NCBI GenBank assembly: GCA_002404095.1 | Contig: DHJA01000170.1 | Span: 9,597 to 73,596, forward strand | DNA from: Planctomycetaceae bacterium UBA4732 | Lineage (GTDB): Bacteria; Planctomycetota; Planctomycetia; Gemmatales; Gemmataceae | Length of the DNA: 64,000 nt | Direction: 5' to 3' | In this document: piece by piece, positions 17,409 through 27,418 of the stretch | Position numbering within the stretch: position 1 is the stretch's first letter | Layout of the letters: each line of letters starts with the position of its first letter | The notes under the pieces: model-generated | Seen by the model: the letters and a program-made list of their open reading frames with translations, nothing else | The model's database searches: none | What the model was told of the DNA's origin: nothing | Position numbers and translations under genes: made by a program

Positions 17409-19886
17409 ATGACGCCGTTGCTTATCCTGTGTCTCGCCACCTTGCCCGCCGAGACGTCGCCGACTGGCCGAGTGGATTATGCCCGCGACGTGAAGCCGAT
17501 CTTGGCGCAGAATTGCGTCAAGTGCCACGGCCCCGACAAGCAGCGCGGCGGCCTTCGCCTCGATACGGCGGCCGCCGTCCGCAAGGGCGGCGATACTGGC
17601 TCTGCCGTCACGCCCGGCCACGGCGACAAAAGCCGCCTTGTTCTTGCGATCACCGGCGCGGAGGGCGTGAAGCCGATGCCGCCCAAGGGGCCGCCTCTCG
17701 ACGCCGCCCTAACCGCCGTCCTCAGAGCGTGGATCGACGCCGGCGCCACCGCCCCCGCCGGCGAGGTCGCCGCAATCGCCGCCGCGGGCACACACTGGTC
17801 CTTTCAGCCGATCCTGCGCCCCGCCGAGCCGGCCGTAAAGGATAATGCGTGGGTACGCAACCCCATCGACCGCTTCATCCTCGCCCGGCTGGAGAAGGAA
17901 GGCGTCGCCCCCTCGGCGGAAGCGGATCGCGCCACGCTTATCCGCCGGTTGAGCCTGGACTTAGTGGGCCTGCCGCCGTCGCCGCGCGAGGTGGACGAGT
18001 TTGTCGCCGATCATCGACCGGATGCTTATGAGGAGTTAGTGGATCGTCTATTGGCGTCGCCTCATTACGGCGAACGCTGGGGCCGTCACTGGCTCGACCT
18101 CGCCCGCTACGCCGACTCCAACGGCTACAGCATCGACGCGCCGCGCTCGATGTGGCCGTACCGCGATTGGGTGATCGGTGCGTTCAACCGGGATTTGCCA
18201 TTCGATCAGTTCGTCGTCGAGCAGCTGGCCGGCGACTTGTTGCCGGGCGCCACGACGGAACAGAAGATCGCCACCGGCTTCCATCGTAATACACAGATCA
18301 ACCAGGAAGGCGGCATCGACGAGGAGCAGTTCCGCGTCGAGGCGATCGTCGATCGCGTCAACACGACAGGAAGCGTTTTCCTCGGCCTGACGGTCGGCTG
18401 CTGCCAGTGCCACGACCACAAGTTCGACCCGATTGCTCAGCGCGAGTATTACCAGTTATTTGCGTTCTTTAATAGCGTCGATGAGCCGACGCTGGAATTG
18501 CCGACGCCGGAACAATCCAAGAAGCGTGCCGCAGTCCAGGGACGGATCGCGGCGTTGGAGAAGCAGCTTGCGGCGCTCGACGCCGTGACGCCGGAAAAAG
18601 TGGAGGCATGGGAGGGTAAATTGACGACGGAGGATAAGGCGCACCTGTCCGTGAAGGTACGGGACATCCTCGCGGTGGCGATCAATGGCCGCGACGCCAA
18701 ACAGCAACAAATCGTGTTGGACGCCTATCGCAAGGCCGATCAGACGCGGCACATCGTCGCGGCGCTGGGCGGCGCCAACCTGCTGGCCGCGCCGTTTCAC
18801 GTGCAGGCGATGAATGCTCGCAATCTTCTGGCAAAGCAAATCGCCGATCTCAAAAAGGATCTGCCGGTCATCCCGACGACTCTGGTGGTGCGCGAGCGGC
18901 CGGCGCCGCGCGTCACGACCATTCATCTCGGCGGCGACTTCCTGCGCAAAGGCGCCGTCGTGACGCCGGGCGTGCCGTCCGTACTGCCGCCGCTGCTGGC
19001 GAATGACAAACCGACGCGACTGGACCTGGCAAAGTGGATCGTCGATCCGAAAAATCCGCTGGCGGCGCGCGTGACGGTGAACCGCATGTGGCAAGCATAT
19101 TTCGGCCTCGGTCTAGTCGAGACGGAGAACGACTTCGGCACACAAGGGACGGCGCCGAGTCACCCGGAATTGCTGGACTGGCTGGCATCGGAGTTTGTAG
19201 CTCGCAATTGGAGCATGAAGGCGATGCACAAACTCATCGTCTGCTCAGCGACGTATAGGCAGGCGTCGAAGGCGCGGCCGGACCTTGCCACGCTTGACCC
19301 GCGCAACCGGCTGCTGGCGAAGCAGAGCCGACTACGCTTGGAGGCCGAAGAAGTGCGCGACGCCGCGCTGACGGCGAGCGGCCTGCTGACGCCCACGGTA
19401 GGCGGGCCGAGCGTGTTCCCGCCGCAGCCGCCGGGCGTCTACGCTTTCACGCAGGTGCCGCGCGATTGGAAGGCCAGCGACGGCCCTGACCGTTACCGCC
19501 GCGGCATGTATACGTTCTTCTGGCGCTCGGCGCCGCACCCCGGCTTGACCGTGTTCGACGCCCCGGATTCCACATCGGCCTGCACGCGCCGCAATCGTTC
19601 CGACACGCCCTTACAGGCATTGACGCTGCTTAACGACCAGGCGTTTTTTGAGTGCGCTCAGGGACTGGCAACGCGCATTCTTAAAGATGGTGGGACCGGC
19701 GACATCGAGCGCCTCGCTTACGGCTTCTGCCTCTGCACGGCTCGGTTGCCGAATGCGCGGGAGCGCGAAGTGCTTGGCCGACTGCTGGTGAAGCAGCGCG
19801 AGAAGTATGCCCATGCCGACGCCGACGCGTGGACGGCGGTGGGGCGCGTGCTGTTGAATTTGGATGAGTTCATTACGCGGGAGTGA
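17409..19886 (+). CDS. PSD1 and planctomycete cytochrome C domain protein (DUF1549/DUF1553)
   Basis: About 825 residues from the ATG at 17409, giving a hydrophobic signal peptide (MTPLLILCLATLPA). The order is the usual planctomycete one: PSCyt1 domain with the heme-type CVKCHG motif (about 35-40), PSCyt2/DUF1549 with RLSLDLVGLPP and GERWGRHWLDLARYADSNGY, then PSD1/DUF1553 with VNRMWQAYFGLGLV and DAPDSTSACTRRNRSDTPLQ. It is exported and probably works with a DUF1501 partner, here found at 20812 after two intervening genes. The family's function is unproven; a redox or polysaccharide role is often suggested. Confidence 0.92.
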   Translation: MTPLLILCLATLPAETSPTGRVDYARDVKPILAQNCVKCHGPDKQRGGLRLDTAAAVRKGGDTGSAVTPGHGDKSRLVLAITGAEGVKPMPPKGPPLDAALTAVLRAWIDAGATAPAGEVAAIAAAGTHWSFQPILRPAEPAVKDNAWVRNPIDRFILARLEKEGVAPSAEADRATLIRRLSLDLVGLPPSPREVDEFVADHRPDAYEELVDRLLASPHYGERWGRHWLDLARYADSNGYSIDAPRSMWPYRDWVIGAFNRDLPFDQFVVEQLAGDLLPGATTEQKIATGFHRNTQINQEGGIDEEQFRVEAIVDRVNTTGSVFLGLTVGCCQCHDHKFDPIAQREYYQLFAFFNSVDEPTLELPTPEQSKKRAAVQGRIAALEKQLAALDAVTPEKVEAWEGKLTTEDKAHLSVKVRDILAVAINGRDAKQQQIVLDAYRKADQTRHIVAALGGANLLAAPFHVQAMNARNLLAKQIADLKKDLPVIPTTLVVRERPAPRVTTIHLGGDFLRKGAVVTPGVPSVLPPLLANDKPTRLDLAKWIVDPKNPLAARVTVNRMWQAYFGLGLVETENDFGTQGTAPSHPELLDWLASEFVARNWSMKAMHKLIVCSATYRQASKARPDLATLDPRNRLLAKQSRLRLEAEEVRDAALTASGLLTPTVGGPSVFPPQPPGVYAFTQVPRDWKASDGPDRYRRGMYTFFWRSAPHPGLTVFDAPDSTSACTRRNRSDTPLQALTLLNDQAFFECAQGLATRILKDGGTGDIERLAYGFCLCTARLPNAREREVLGRLLVKQREKYAHADADAWTAVGRVLLNLDEFITRE

Positions 19887-19948
19887 GAGTACAGGACGAA
19901 GTCGCTGGCGTCGGCAGGCGCGATGCGCTACAATCGGAGGGGACGCGG

Positions 19949-20455
19949 TTGTTGACCCGCAATCATCGACAAGAAGCGTTGTCCCGTGCGTATGTGCAAG
20001 CGATCGCGGCTCGTTGTGGAATGAGCATCAGTGTGCCGTATCCCGACTATGGCATTGATATGAGCCTGAACGATATCGAGATCTCCAACCGAACTCGCAG
20101 TGAATCGGGATACAGACTTGACGTTCAGACTAAGGCAACAACCCGGGCTGGCGTGACGGAGGACTCGATCCAGTACGATTTGCAAGTACGGTCGTATGAC
20201 TTGCTTCGAGCTTCGCCGGATAAAGCCCCGCGTATTCTCGTCGTTCTAGCACTTCCAGGCAACGAGTCGCGGTGGTGCAGCCAGAACGAGGAAGCGTTAA
20301 TCCTTCGTCATTGCGCTTACTGGCTTTCGCTAAAGGGGTGGCCGCCAAGCACGAATCGCAAATCGGTTCGCGTCTCCCTTCCCAGGGCAAACGTATTCTC
20401 AATGGACGCCGTGCGTGGGATTATGAATCGTATCAAAGCGGGAGAAAACCCATGA
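19949..20455 (+). CDS. DUF4365 domain protein
   Basis: About 168 residues. I choose the TTG at 19949, since GGAGG lies eight bases before it and the recognisable domain begins right after (LLTRNHRQEALSRAYVQAIA). A GTG at 19883 overlapping the PSD1 stop is in frame but adds non-domain sequence. Family landmarks: the QE...SRAYV start, PYPDYGIDMSL, and RLDVQTKAT, a nuclease-like D...QxK pattern. DUF4365 proteins look like PD-(D/E)XK-type nucleases often found in defence or accessory loci. Its stop overlaps the next gene as ATGA, so they form a two-gene cassette. Confidence 0.72.
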   Translation: MLTRNHRQEALSRAYVQAIAARCGMSISVPYPDYGIDMSLNDIEISNRTRSESGYRLDVQTKATTRAGVTEDSIQYDLQVRSYDLLRASPDKAPRILVVLALPGNESRWCSQNEEALILRHCAYWLSLKGWPPSTNRKSVRVSLPRANVFSMDAVRGIMNRIKAGENP

Positions 20456-20808
20456 ATGCCTGGCGTTGGGTCGATCCGCGAACGAATAAGGTCCGGCTCG
20501 CGGACCTACAAGCCTATTTTCATCGCAAAGGCTGGACACTCAAGCCGAACCCGAATCCGCACCTTCTTCGGTATGAGGAACCACGAGTCGGACGAAGACG
20601 CCCCTTCTTTTATGTGATCCCCTCGTCGGATCAGTTCAGCGACTTTCATGTGTCGGTCATTTATATGATCACCACGTTTAGTGAAATGGAAGACCGTCAC
20701 CCCGTCGAGCTTCTCGACGACATTTTGCGATGCGGCGCCGAGTCCGCGCACGGAAACGGCGCTACGCGTCAGAAGGACGCCAAGGCTGTACGTCTTAAGA
20801 AATCCTGA
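20452..20808 (+). CDS. Hypothetical protein, partner of the DUF4365 gene
   Basis: 118 residues from the ATG at 20452 (ATGA overlap with the DUF4365 stop). Basic N-terminal half with MNAWRWVDPRTNKVRLADLQ and a HRKGWTLKPNPNPHLLRYEE segment, then FFYVIPSSDQFSDFHVSVIY. The fold is not recognised; the HRKGW...L.Y.P-like pattern is that of a small nucleic-acid-binding or HicA-like protein at most (weak). Tight coupling suggests it acts with the DUF4365 protein. The longer frame from 20272 runs inside the neighbour and is rejected. Confidence 0.6.
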   Translation: MNAWRWVDPRTNKVRLADLQAYFHRKGWTLKPNPNPHLLRYEEPRVGRRRPFFYVIPSSDQFSDFHVSVIYMITTFSEMEDRHPVELLDDILRCGAESAHGNGATRQKDAKAVRLKKS

Positions 20809-20811
20809 CCT

Positions 20812-22275
20812 ATGAGCGCCGTTATGTCATCCATGAATCCGCTCCTGTTGCAAACCCGCCGCCATTTCTTCGGTCAATGCGGCGTCGGCCTCGGCGCCGC
20901 CGCCCTTGCTTCGCTCTTGAACGAAGGCCGTGCCGCGGAGAACGACGACGCGCCCCTGACAAACCCGTTGGCCCCGAAGAAGCCGCACTTCCCCGCCAAG
21001 GCGAAAAGCGTCATCTTCCTGTTCATGGCCGGCGGGCCGAGTCAGCTGGAGTTGTTCGACTACAAGCCGAAACTGACGGAGTTGAATGGCCAGCCGATCC
21101 CCGATGAGTTCATCAAGGGCAAGCGCTTCGCCTTCATGGAATCGTTCGCCAAGGCGACGCCGAAGGTGCTGGGCACGCGCCGCAAGTTCGCCCGGCATGG
21201 CGCTGCGGGAACGTGGGTGTCGGAGTGCCTGCCGCACACCGCCGGCATTGTCGATGACATCGCCGTGGTGCGCTCGATGGCGACGGACGTCTTCAATCAC
21301 GCTCCGGCAAAGCTGTTCGTCAACACGGGGTCGCCGCAGTTCGGCCGGCCGAGCATGGGAGCATGGACCACCTACGGCATCGGCAGCGAAGCGCGCGATC
21401 TGCCCGGCTTCGTCGTGTTGCAGTCTGGCCCGCGCGGGCCGCGCGGCGGCGCCGCGTTGTGGGGCAGCGGCTTTCTGCCCACTTCTTATCAAGGCGTACC
21501 GTTCCGCAGCGGCGGCGAGCCGATTTTGGACATCGCCAGTCCGAAAGGCATAGCACCGGAGCGGCAGCGCGACGTACTCGACGCCGTGAAGGAGCTAAAC
21601 TCCGCGCACCTTGCCGACGCCGGCGATCCGGAGATCGCCACGCGCATCGCGTCCTACGAAATGGCCTATCGGATGCAGACAAGCGCCCCGGAGCTGATCG
21701 ACCTGAGTAAAGAGGATAAGAAGACTCTGGAATTGTACGGGGCGGCGCCGGGCAAGCCGTCGTTCGCCAACAACTGTCTGTTGGCGCGGCGGTTGGTGGA
21801 GCGCGGCGTGCGTTTCGTGCAGCTGTACCACACCGATTGGGACCACCACGGCGCGGGCGAAATCAACCTGACGACCGGCCTGGACAAGATATGCCGCGAG
21901 GTAGACCAACCGGCGGCGGCGCTGGTGCGCGACCTGAAGCAACGAGGCCTTTTGGACTCCACATTGGTGGTATGGGGCGGCGAGTTTGGGCGGACGCCGA
22001 TGGGCGAGGTGCGCGACAGCGTGGGCCGCAATCACCACATCGACGCCTATACGATGTGGCTGGCCGGCGGCGGCGTCAAACCGGGCCTGAACCTCGGCGC
22101 CAGCGACGAGCTGGGCTTCGCGGCCGTGGAGGACCGCGTTCACGTCCACGATTTGCAGGCGACGATCCTGCACCTGCTGGGGCTGGACCACAAGAAGCTG
22201 ACCTTCCGCTTCCAGGGCCGCGATTTTCGGCTGACGGACGTGCATGGCGAAGTGGTTGCCAAGCTGTTGGCGTAA
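20812..22275 (+). CDS. DUF1501 domain-containing protein
   Basis: 487 residues with a Tat-like signal ([20 protein letters not shown]); the start could also be the ATG at 20833. Sulfatase/alkaline-phosphatase-like DUF1501 core: [60 protein letters not shown] (shown in parts) and [11 protein letters not shown], then GRNHH. It would be exported folded and act in the periplasm-like space with PSD1-type cytochrome proteins. Normally it directly follows its PSD1 partner; here the DUF4365 cassette sits between them. Confidence 0.9.
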   Translation: MSAVMSSMNPLLLQTRRHFFGQCGVGLGAAALASLLNEGRAAENDDAPLTNPLAPKKPHFPAKAKSVIFLFMAGGPSQLELFDYKPKLTELNGQPIPDEFIKGKRFAFMESFAKATPKVLGTRRKFARHGAAGTWVSECLPHTAGIVDDIAVVRSMATDVFNHAPAKLFVNTGSPQFGRPSMGAWTTYGIGSEARDLPGFVVLQSGPRGPRGGAALWGSGFLPTSYQGVPFRSGGEPILDIASPKGIAPERQRDVLDAVKELNSAHLADAGDPEIATRIASYEMAYRMQTSAPELIDLSKEDKKTLELYGAAPGKPSFANNCLLARRLVERGVRFVQLYHTDWDHHGAGEINLTTGLDKICREVDQPAAALVRDLKQRGLLDSTLVVWGGEFGRTPMGEVRDSVGRNHHIDAYTMWLAGGGVKPGLNLGASDELGFAAVEDRVHVHDLQATILHLLGLDHKKLTFRFQGRDFRLTDVHGEVVAKLLA

Positions 22276-22293
22276 TCCACGCCCCGCCGCTGC

Positions 22294-22432
22294 CCCCGGA
22301 CTCACGAGTACGTTCGCCCGGGGCTTTATCAGGATCGCCCTCCGGACTCAAAACGCTGACGCTATCTTGTTTTGGAGCCCCTTCGGGCGACTAAAGATAA
22401 AGCCCCGGGCGAACGTACTCGTGAGTCCGGGG
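22294..22432. repeat. Long palindrome with 37-nt perfect arms
   Basis: Arms 22294-22330 and 22396-22432 match perfectly as inverted repeats (one starts CCCCGGACTCACGAGTACGT). The 65-nt interior can pair again imperfectly (CGCCC...CAAAAC against GTTTTGG...GGGCG). It lies between the DUF1501 stop and the YgiQ promoter and could end transcription, but it has no T-run. Confidence 0.88.
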
Positions 22433-22476
22433 TGCGACGGGTACCCCCGTCTCGCTCCGGCGATCACGTCATCCGC

Positions 22477-22482
22477 TATAAT
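22477..22482 (+). promoter_or_regulatory. -10 box placing +1 at the YgiQ start codon
   Basis: Consensus TATAAT ends seven bases before the A of the ATG at 22489, so the transcript would be leaderless. No good -35 box is visible at 16-18 bases upstream. Confidence 0.5.
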
Positions 22483-22488
22483 GCCGGA

Positions 22489-24540
22489 ATGAACCAGTCT
22501 ACGCGCTTATCATTGCCGTTGTGGAACGAGACCTTCGCCGCCCCGCTGGCCCCCGTCAGCGGCGCCGAGATGCGCGCCCGCGGCTGGGATTACGTCGATG
22601 TCATCTTCGTCACCGGCGACGCCTACGTCGATCATCCCAGCTTCGCCGCCGCTCTGTTGACGCGCGTGCTTGAGGCCGAAGGCTTTCGCGTCGCCGTACT
22701 GCCGCAGCCGGATTGGCGCTCGTGCGAGCCGTGGCGGCAGTTCGGTAAGCCGCGACTGTTCTTCGCCGTCAGCGCCGGCAACATGGACTCGCTCATCAAC
22801 CATTACACCGCCAACAAAAAAGTCCGCAACGACGACGCCTACTCACCCGGCGCCCGCATCGGCATGCGCCCCGACCGCGCCACGCTTCCCTATTGTCACC
22901 GCGCCCGCGAGGCGTTTCCCGGCGTGCCAGTGATTGCCGGCGGCGTCGAAGCGTCGCTGCGCCGGCTGGCCCATTATGATTATTGGAGCGATACCGTTCG
23001 CCGCGCAATCTTGCTCGACTGCAAAGCCGACCTTCTCGCCTACGGTATGGGCGAAGAAACCATTGTCGAGATCGCTCGTCGTCTCGCGGCTGGGGAAACG
23101 GTGCGCGACTTGCGCGACATGCGCGGCGTCGCCTATGCTCTCGGCGCGAAGGAATCGGAAGCGCTCAAAGCGGATGAAGACGCGATTGTATTGCCAAGCT
23201 ACGAAGCGGTGAAAGCGGACAAGCCGACGTTCGCCGAGGCCACGCGCCTCATTCACGTCAACACGAATCCTTACAACGCAAAGGCGCTTGTGCAATTCCA
23301 CGACCGCGAGGCCGTAGTCGTCAATCCGCCGTGTCTGCCGCTGTCGCAAACCGATATGGACCGCGTTTATGACCTGCCGTACACGCGCCGGCCGCATCCG
23401 TCGTACACCGAGCCGATTCCCGCATTTGAGATGATTAAAGACTCCGTAACGATCATGCGCGGCTGCTTCGGCGGCTGTACGTTCTGCTCGATCACCACGC
23501 ACCAGGGCCGTATCATCCAATCGCGCTCGCAAGAGTCGGTTTTGAAGGAAGTGCGCAAGATGGCGGCCGACCCGGATTTCTCCGGCGTCGTCAGCGACAT
23601 CGGCGGCCCGACGGCCAATATGTACGAAATGCGCTGCACCCGGCCGGAGGTCGAGGAGAAGTGCAAACGGCTGTCGTGCGTCCATCCGACCATCTGCAAG
23701 CTGCTGGGGACCGATCACGGCCCGCTCGTCGAATTGATGCGCCGCGCCCGCACGGAACCGGGAATCCGTAAGGTGCTGGTCGCCAGCGGCGTGCGCATGG
23801 ACCTGGCGCAATTGTCGCCGGAATACATGCGCGAACTGACCGAACATCACGTCGGCGGTCATCTCAAGGTCGCGCCGGAGCATACCGATTCGCACACGCT
23901 GGAGATGATGAAGAAGCCGGAAAACGGCAACTTCGAGAGTTTCGCGCGCGAGTTTACGAAGGCGTCGCGCGAGGCCGGCAAACCGAAACAGTTCCTCGTG
24001 CCGTACTACATATCCAGCCATCCCGGATCGGATTTGCACGCGATGATCGACCTGGCGGTCTTCCTGAAGCGCAACGGCTACCGCCCCGATCAGGTGCAGG
24101 ACTTCATCCCGGCGCCGTTCGACGTGGCGACGTGCATGTACTACACCGGCATCGACCCGTTCAGCAAACAAGAAGTCTACGTCGCCCGCAATCTGCGCGA
24201 TCGCAAGCTGCAACGGGCGCTGCTGCAATTCTTCAAGCCGGACAATTACTTCGAGGTGCGCAAGGCGCTGGAGCAGGCCGGCCGCGCCGACCTGATCGGC
24301 GGCGGGTGCGACGCGCTAATCCCGGCGCATCCGCCGAAAGAGGCCGTCGAAGAGCGGAGAAGGCGGGCCAACGACGCGGCCAAAGGCGATCACTATCACG
24401 CGGTGGCGAACCCGGCGAAGGGCGAACCGGCCGGCGAACGCGGGCTGCCGAATCAGGGCTACCGACCGAGACGCAAAACTGCGCACCGTCAGGATAAGAA
24501 GGCCAAACGGAAAGGCGGCGCTTCAGGCCCGCGATCGTAG
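22489..24540 (+). CDS. YgiQ family radical SAM protein
   Basis: 683 residues from the ATG at 22489. An N-terminal B12-binding-like half ([40 protein letters not shown]) precedes the radical SAM core with the CxxxCxxC cluster motif in [19 protein letters not shown]. Further family segments are [44 protein letters not shown] and [18 protein letters not shown]. The C-terminal tail is basic and disordered. Substrate of YgiQ enzymes is not established. Probably monocistronic with its own TATAAT box. Confidence 0.95.
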   Translation: MNQSTRLSLPLWNETFAAPLAPVSGAEMRARGWDYVDVIFVTGDAYVDHPSFAAALLTRVLEAEGFRVAVLPQPDWRSCEPWRQFGKPRLFFAVSAGNMDSLINHYTANKKVRNDDAYSPGARIGMRPDRATLPYCHRAREAFPGVPVIAGGVEASLRRLAHYDYWSDTVRRAILLDCKADLLAYGMGEETIVEIARRLAAGETVRDLRDMRGVAYALGAKESEALKADEDAIVLPSYEAVKADKPTFAEATRLIHVNTNPYNAKALVQFHDREAVVVNPPCLPLSQTDMDRVYDLPYTRRPHPSYTEPIPAFEMIKDSVTIMRGCFGGCTFCSITTHQGRIIQSRSQESVLKEVRKMAADPDFSGVVSDIGGPTANMYEMRCTRPEVEEKCKRLSCVHPTICKLLGTDHGPLVELMRRARTEPGIRKVLVASGVRMDLAQLSPEYMRELTEHHVGGHLKVAPEHTDSHTLEMMKKPENGNFESFAREFTKASREAGKPKQFLVPYYISSHPGSDLHAMIDLAVFLKRNGYRPDQVQDFIPAPFDVATCMYYTGIDPFSKQEVYVARNLRDRKLQRALLQFFKPDNYFEVRKALEQAGRADLIGGGCDALIPAHPPKEAVEERRRRANDAAKGDHYHAVANPAKGEPAGERGLPNQGYRPRRKTAHRQDKKAKRKGGASGPRS

Positions 24541-24645
24541 CAAACGGTGGACCACCTTCGGTAAACCCCTCATGCTGGTCTGAATGTTGTGGACGGTTCG
24601 GCGCCCGCAACTGTGGTCGCTCTGGTGGAAGGAGGAAATCGGGCC

Positions 24646-27273
24646 ATGTTCCTTACCTGGATGAAGCTTGTCACCGCGGCCGCGCTGGCGTTGGGCGCCG
24701 CGGTCCTCGCGTTGGCCGCCCAGCAGGGGGGTACGCCGCCCGACGCCCCGAGGGATCCTCCTCTCCCGGTCACTGCACGCCCGATCGAACGACAGGAGGA
24801 GAAGCCGGCGGTAGACCTCTACGGCGACCCGCTGCCGCCGCACGCGGTCGCCCGGCTGGGCACTTTGCGGTTCCGGTGGGCCAATGGGGTCGTCCAGGTC
24901 GCGGCAGTGCCTGGCGGGAAGCAGCTGCTCGGGTTGGGGTTCTCATCGACCGTCGTCATGTGGGATGCCGCCACTGGCAAGGAGGTCCGCCGCTTCGACG
25001 GACCCACGCGGCGTCCCGTACGCAAAGAGGACGGCGTCCCTTTCCATAGCGTCTCCTTCGGATCGTTCGCTGTTTCTCCGGATGGCAAAACCCTTGCGGC
25101 GGCGACGACCGACGATTCGGGGCTGGATGGCTCGATGCTGTTGTTCGACCTCGCGACCGGCCGCAAGCTCGCCGAATGGCCACGCCACGGTTACTCCAGG
25201 TATCCACTCCTCGCCTTCGTGACGCCGACCGTTCTGGTTTCTGCCGACGACGACTCGGTGCGTGTCTGGGATGTGACCAAGCAACAGGAGTTACGCCGAC
25301 TGGCGGTCGCCGCCGGAAGTCGCATCTCGGCAATCGTGCCCTCCCCGGACGGCGAACAGATCTTCGTCGCAGGGTGGGATGTCAAGACGGGAGTGGCATT
25401 CTGGACGGCGTGGGAGGCAGCGACCGGCAAGCTCGTCCACCACGAAAAGGGCCTTAAGGACCTTCCAGGGGGGCAGGTGAAACTGGCCCTCTCGCCCGAC
25501 GGAGTATCGCTCGCCCTCGCCATGGGGATGGGGCACTGCACCGAGATGCGTCTCTACTCGGGGCCCGAGTGGAAAGAGCGTCGCCGCTGGCAGGCTCACG
25601 ACGGTGACGATGCCGACCGGTGTTCCATCGTTTTCTCTCCTGACGGAAAGACGATTGCCACCGGCGGGGCCGACGGGAAGGTACGCCGCTGGGATGCGGT
25701 CACGGGCAAAGAGATCGGGCCTGCCATCGAACCCAACCACGTATTCTCCCAAAACGTCGCCTATCTCAACGCCGACACGCTGTTCACGTTCGGCTGGCAG
25801 GAGACCGTCAAATTCTGGGACGCGAGAACGGGCAAACCGAAACTCGTGTTCCTCGGGTCGGAATCGCAAGTGACCGCGCTCGCGTACTCGCCGGACGGGC
25901 GGCACGTAGCGGTCGGCGGCGCGGGTGGGGAGCCGATTCGCATCTGGGACGCGGCCAGCGGCAAGCAGGCGGCCCTGTTGCGGGATGGCATGTTCTACGT
26001 GACCTGCCTGCGCTTCAGCCCTGACGGCAAATCGCTGGTTTCGAGTGACTGCGCCGGGGAAATTCGCCTGTGGGATTGGGCTAAAAACGGCGCCCCCGTC
26101 GAGCACTTCTCAGATTTCACGTCTTTGGTCAGGTGCTTCGCTTTCAGCCCCGACGGCAAGAACATGGCAACCGGCTATGAGATGGAAGGCATCGTCCGCG
26201 TGTGGGCCGTCTCCACCGGCAAGTTGGTCCAGTCGCTCGAGGGCCAGGCGTTCCAGGTCTCCGCTCTTGCCTTCACGCCCGACGGACAGGCACTTTTTAG
26301 CAGCTCCTCTGGCCAGGGCATTCAGCACTGGAACCTGACGACCGGCAAGGAGGTCCGCCTTATCAAGGCTGAGCTTCTGGGCCACTCGAATACGGTGAGC
26401 GGCCTGGCCATCTCACCGGCAGGCCGCTGGGTGTACTCCTCTAGTTATGACGGATCGATCAGCGTCTGGGAGGCCGGCAGTGGACGGCTCGCTCGGATCC
26501 TCAAAGAAAAGGAGCCCAGTTACAACGGCCCCGTCAAAATCGCTCTGTCCCACGATGGAACCCGGCTGGCTGCGGCGTTTGAGAATGACTGGAAGAACCC
26601 GTCCGTCCATCTGTGGGACCTGACCACCGGCCAGAAGATCGCCTTGACGGGCCACCGGGCGCCAGTGACCCAGCTGGCGTTCTCCCCGGACGGGCACTGT
26701 CTCGCATCGGGCAGCTGCGACACGACGGCGCTGATCTGGGATGTGACCGGGTTGTGGCTTGGCGGCAAGGTCCCGGACGGCAAGGAGTTGGCCGGCATTT
26801 GGAAAGACCTCGGCGTGGATGATCCGAAGGTGGTGTACGCCGCCGTCTGTCAGAGCGTTGCGGCCGGGGACGCGGCCGTGGCTCGGTTGAAGTTCGACCT
26901 AAAACCGGCGGCGGTGATCGACGCCGAGAAGATTGCCGGCTGGGTCCGCCAGCTCGATTCGGACGAGTTTGACCAGCGTGAGAAGGCAAGCCAGGCGCTG
27001 GCCGACCTCGGCACGGCCGTGGAAACGAAGCTCCGCGAGGCGCTGGAGAAGACCAGGTCCCTGGAGGTCAGAGGGCGTCTGGAGCGGATCCTAGAGGGGC
27101 AGGAGGGGCAGGAGGGGGAACACCGCCGTCTGGGTCATGCCCTCGAGATCCTGGAGATGATCCACACTCCGGCGGCGAGAGGTTTACTCGTGGACCTGGC
27201 GAAGAGAGCCAGCGACTCCAGGCTGGCTCGCGAGGCCCGAATGGCTCTGGACAGGCTCGAAAAGCGACCATGA
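24646..27273 (+). CDS. WD40 repeat protein with membrane anchor (decapitated sigma-WD40 type)
   Basis: About 875 residues from the ATG at 24646 (AAGGAGG upstream). One transmembrane segment (about 5-25) is followed by a Pro-rich stretch and a long WD40 region (about 60-700: SPDGKT..., IRIWDAASGK, LIWDVTGLW). A helical HEAT-like C-terminal region follows (SDEFDQREKASQALADLGT). The codons just before the start still read ALVEGGNRA, resembling the segment that in Gemmata joins an ECF sigma factor to its transmembrane-WD40 tail. The gene therefore looks like such a fusion that lost its sigma part (inference from memory of that architecture). Probably an extracytoplasmic protein-interaction scaffold. 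Confidence 0.85.
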   Translation: MFLTWMKLVTAAALALGAAVLALAAQQGGTPPDAPRDPPLPVTARPIERQEEKPAVDLYGDPLPPHAVARLGTLRFRWANGVVQVAAVPGGKQLLGLGFSSTVVMWDAATGKEVRRFDGPTRRPVRKEDGVPFHSVSFGSFAVSPDGKTLAAATTDDSGLDGSMLLFDLATGRKLAEWPRHGYSRYPLLAFVTPTVLVSADDDSVRVWDVTKQQELRRLAVAAGSRISAIVPSPDGEQIFVAGWDVKTGVAFWTAWEAATGKLVHHEKGLKDLPGGQVKLALSPDGVSLALAMGMGHCTEMRLYSGPEWKERRRWQAHDGDDADRCSIVFSPDGKTIATGGADGKVRRWDAVTGKEIGPAIEPNHVFSQNVAYLNADTLFTFGWQETVKFWDARTGKPKLVFLGSESQVTALAYSPDGRHVAVGGAGGEPIRIWDAASGKQAALLRDGMFYVTCLRFSPDGKSLVSSDCAGEIRLWDWAKNGAPVEHFSDFTSLVRCFAFSPDGKNMATGYEMEGIVRVWAVSTGKLVQSLEGQAFQVSALAFTPDGQALFSSSSGQGIQHWNLTTGKEVRLIKAELLGHSNTVSGLAISPAGRWVYSSSYDGSISVWEAGSGRLARILKEKEPSYNGPVKIALSHDGTRLAAAFENDWKNPSVHLWDLTTGQKIALTGHRAPVTQLAFSPDGHCLASGSCDTTALIWDVTGLWLGGKVPDGKELAGIWKDLGVDDPKVVYAAVCQSVAAGDAAVARLKFDLKPAAVIDAEKIAGWVRQLDSDEFDQREKASQALADLGTAVETKLREALEKTRSLEVRGRLERILEGQEGQEGEHRRLGHALEILEMIHTPAARGLLVDLAKRASDSRLAREARMALDRLEKRP

Positions 27274-27286
27274 CAGGGTCTCCGCG

Positions 27287-27418
27287 AACGAGACGGCATG
27301 CGGCGAGTACGTTCACCAGATTCCGGACGCGAAGGGTAAGAAAGCTATCGTGCGGGTCGGAAGACCGCTCGACGGCCGGATCGACGGTAAGATAGTCGAA
27401 GAAAGAGGTAATTTATGA
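27287..27418 (+). pseudogene. Possible 5'-truncated gene remnant
   Basis: The frame running to a stop at 27416-27418 reads as protein-like (ACGEYVHQIPDAKGKKAIVR, then VGRPLDGRIDGKIVEERGNL) and ends in an ATGA overlap with the next gene, as a real upstream operon partner would. No start codon fits, and the frame runs back into the WD40 gene. It may be the 3' stump of a lost gene. Weak evidence. Confidence 0.3.

Noticed and set aside
17300-17440. N-terminal extension of the megasynthase
   Set aside because: It would overlap the divergent PSD1 gene start region. The ATG at 17299 has a good ribosome site and begins right at the KS domain.
22843-24228. 461-codon minus-strand frame
   Set aside because: Antisense of the YgiQ radical SAM gene, which carries all family motifs.
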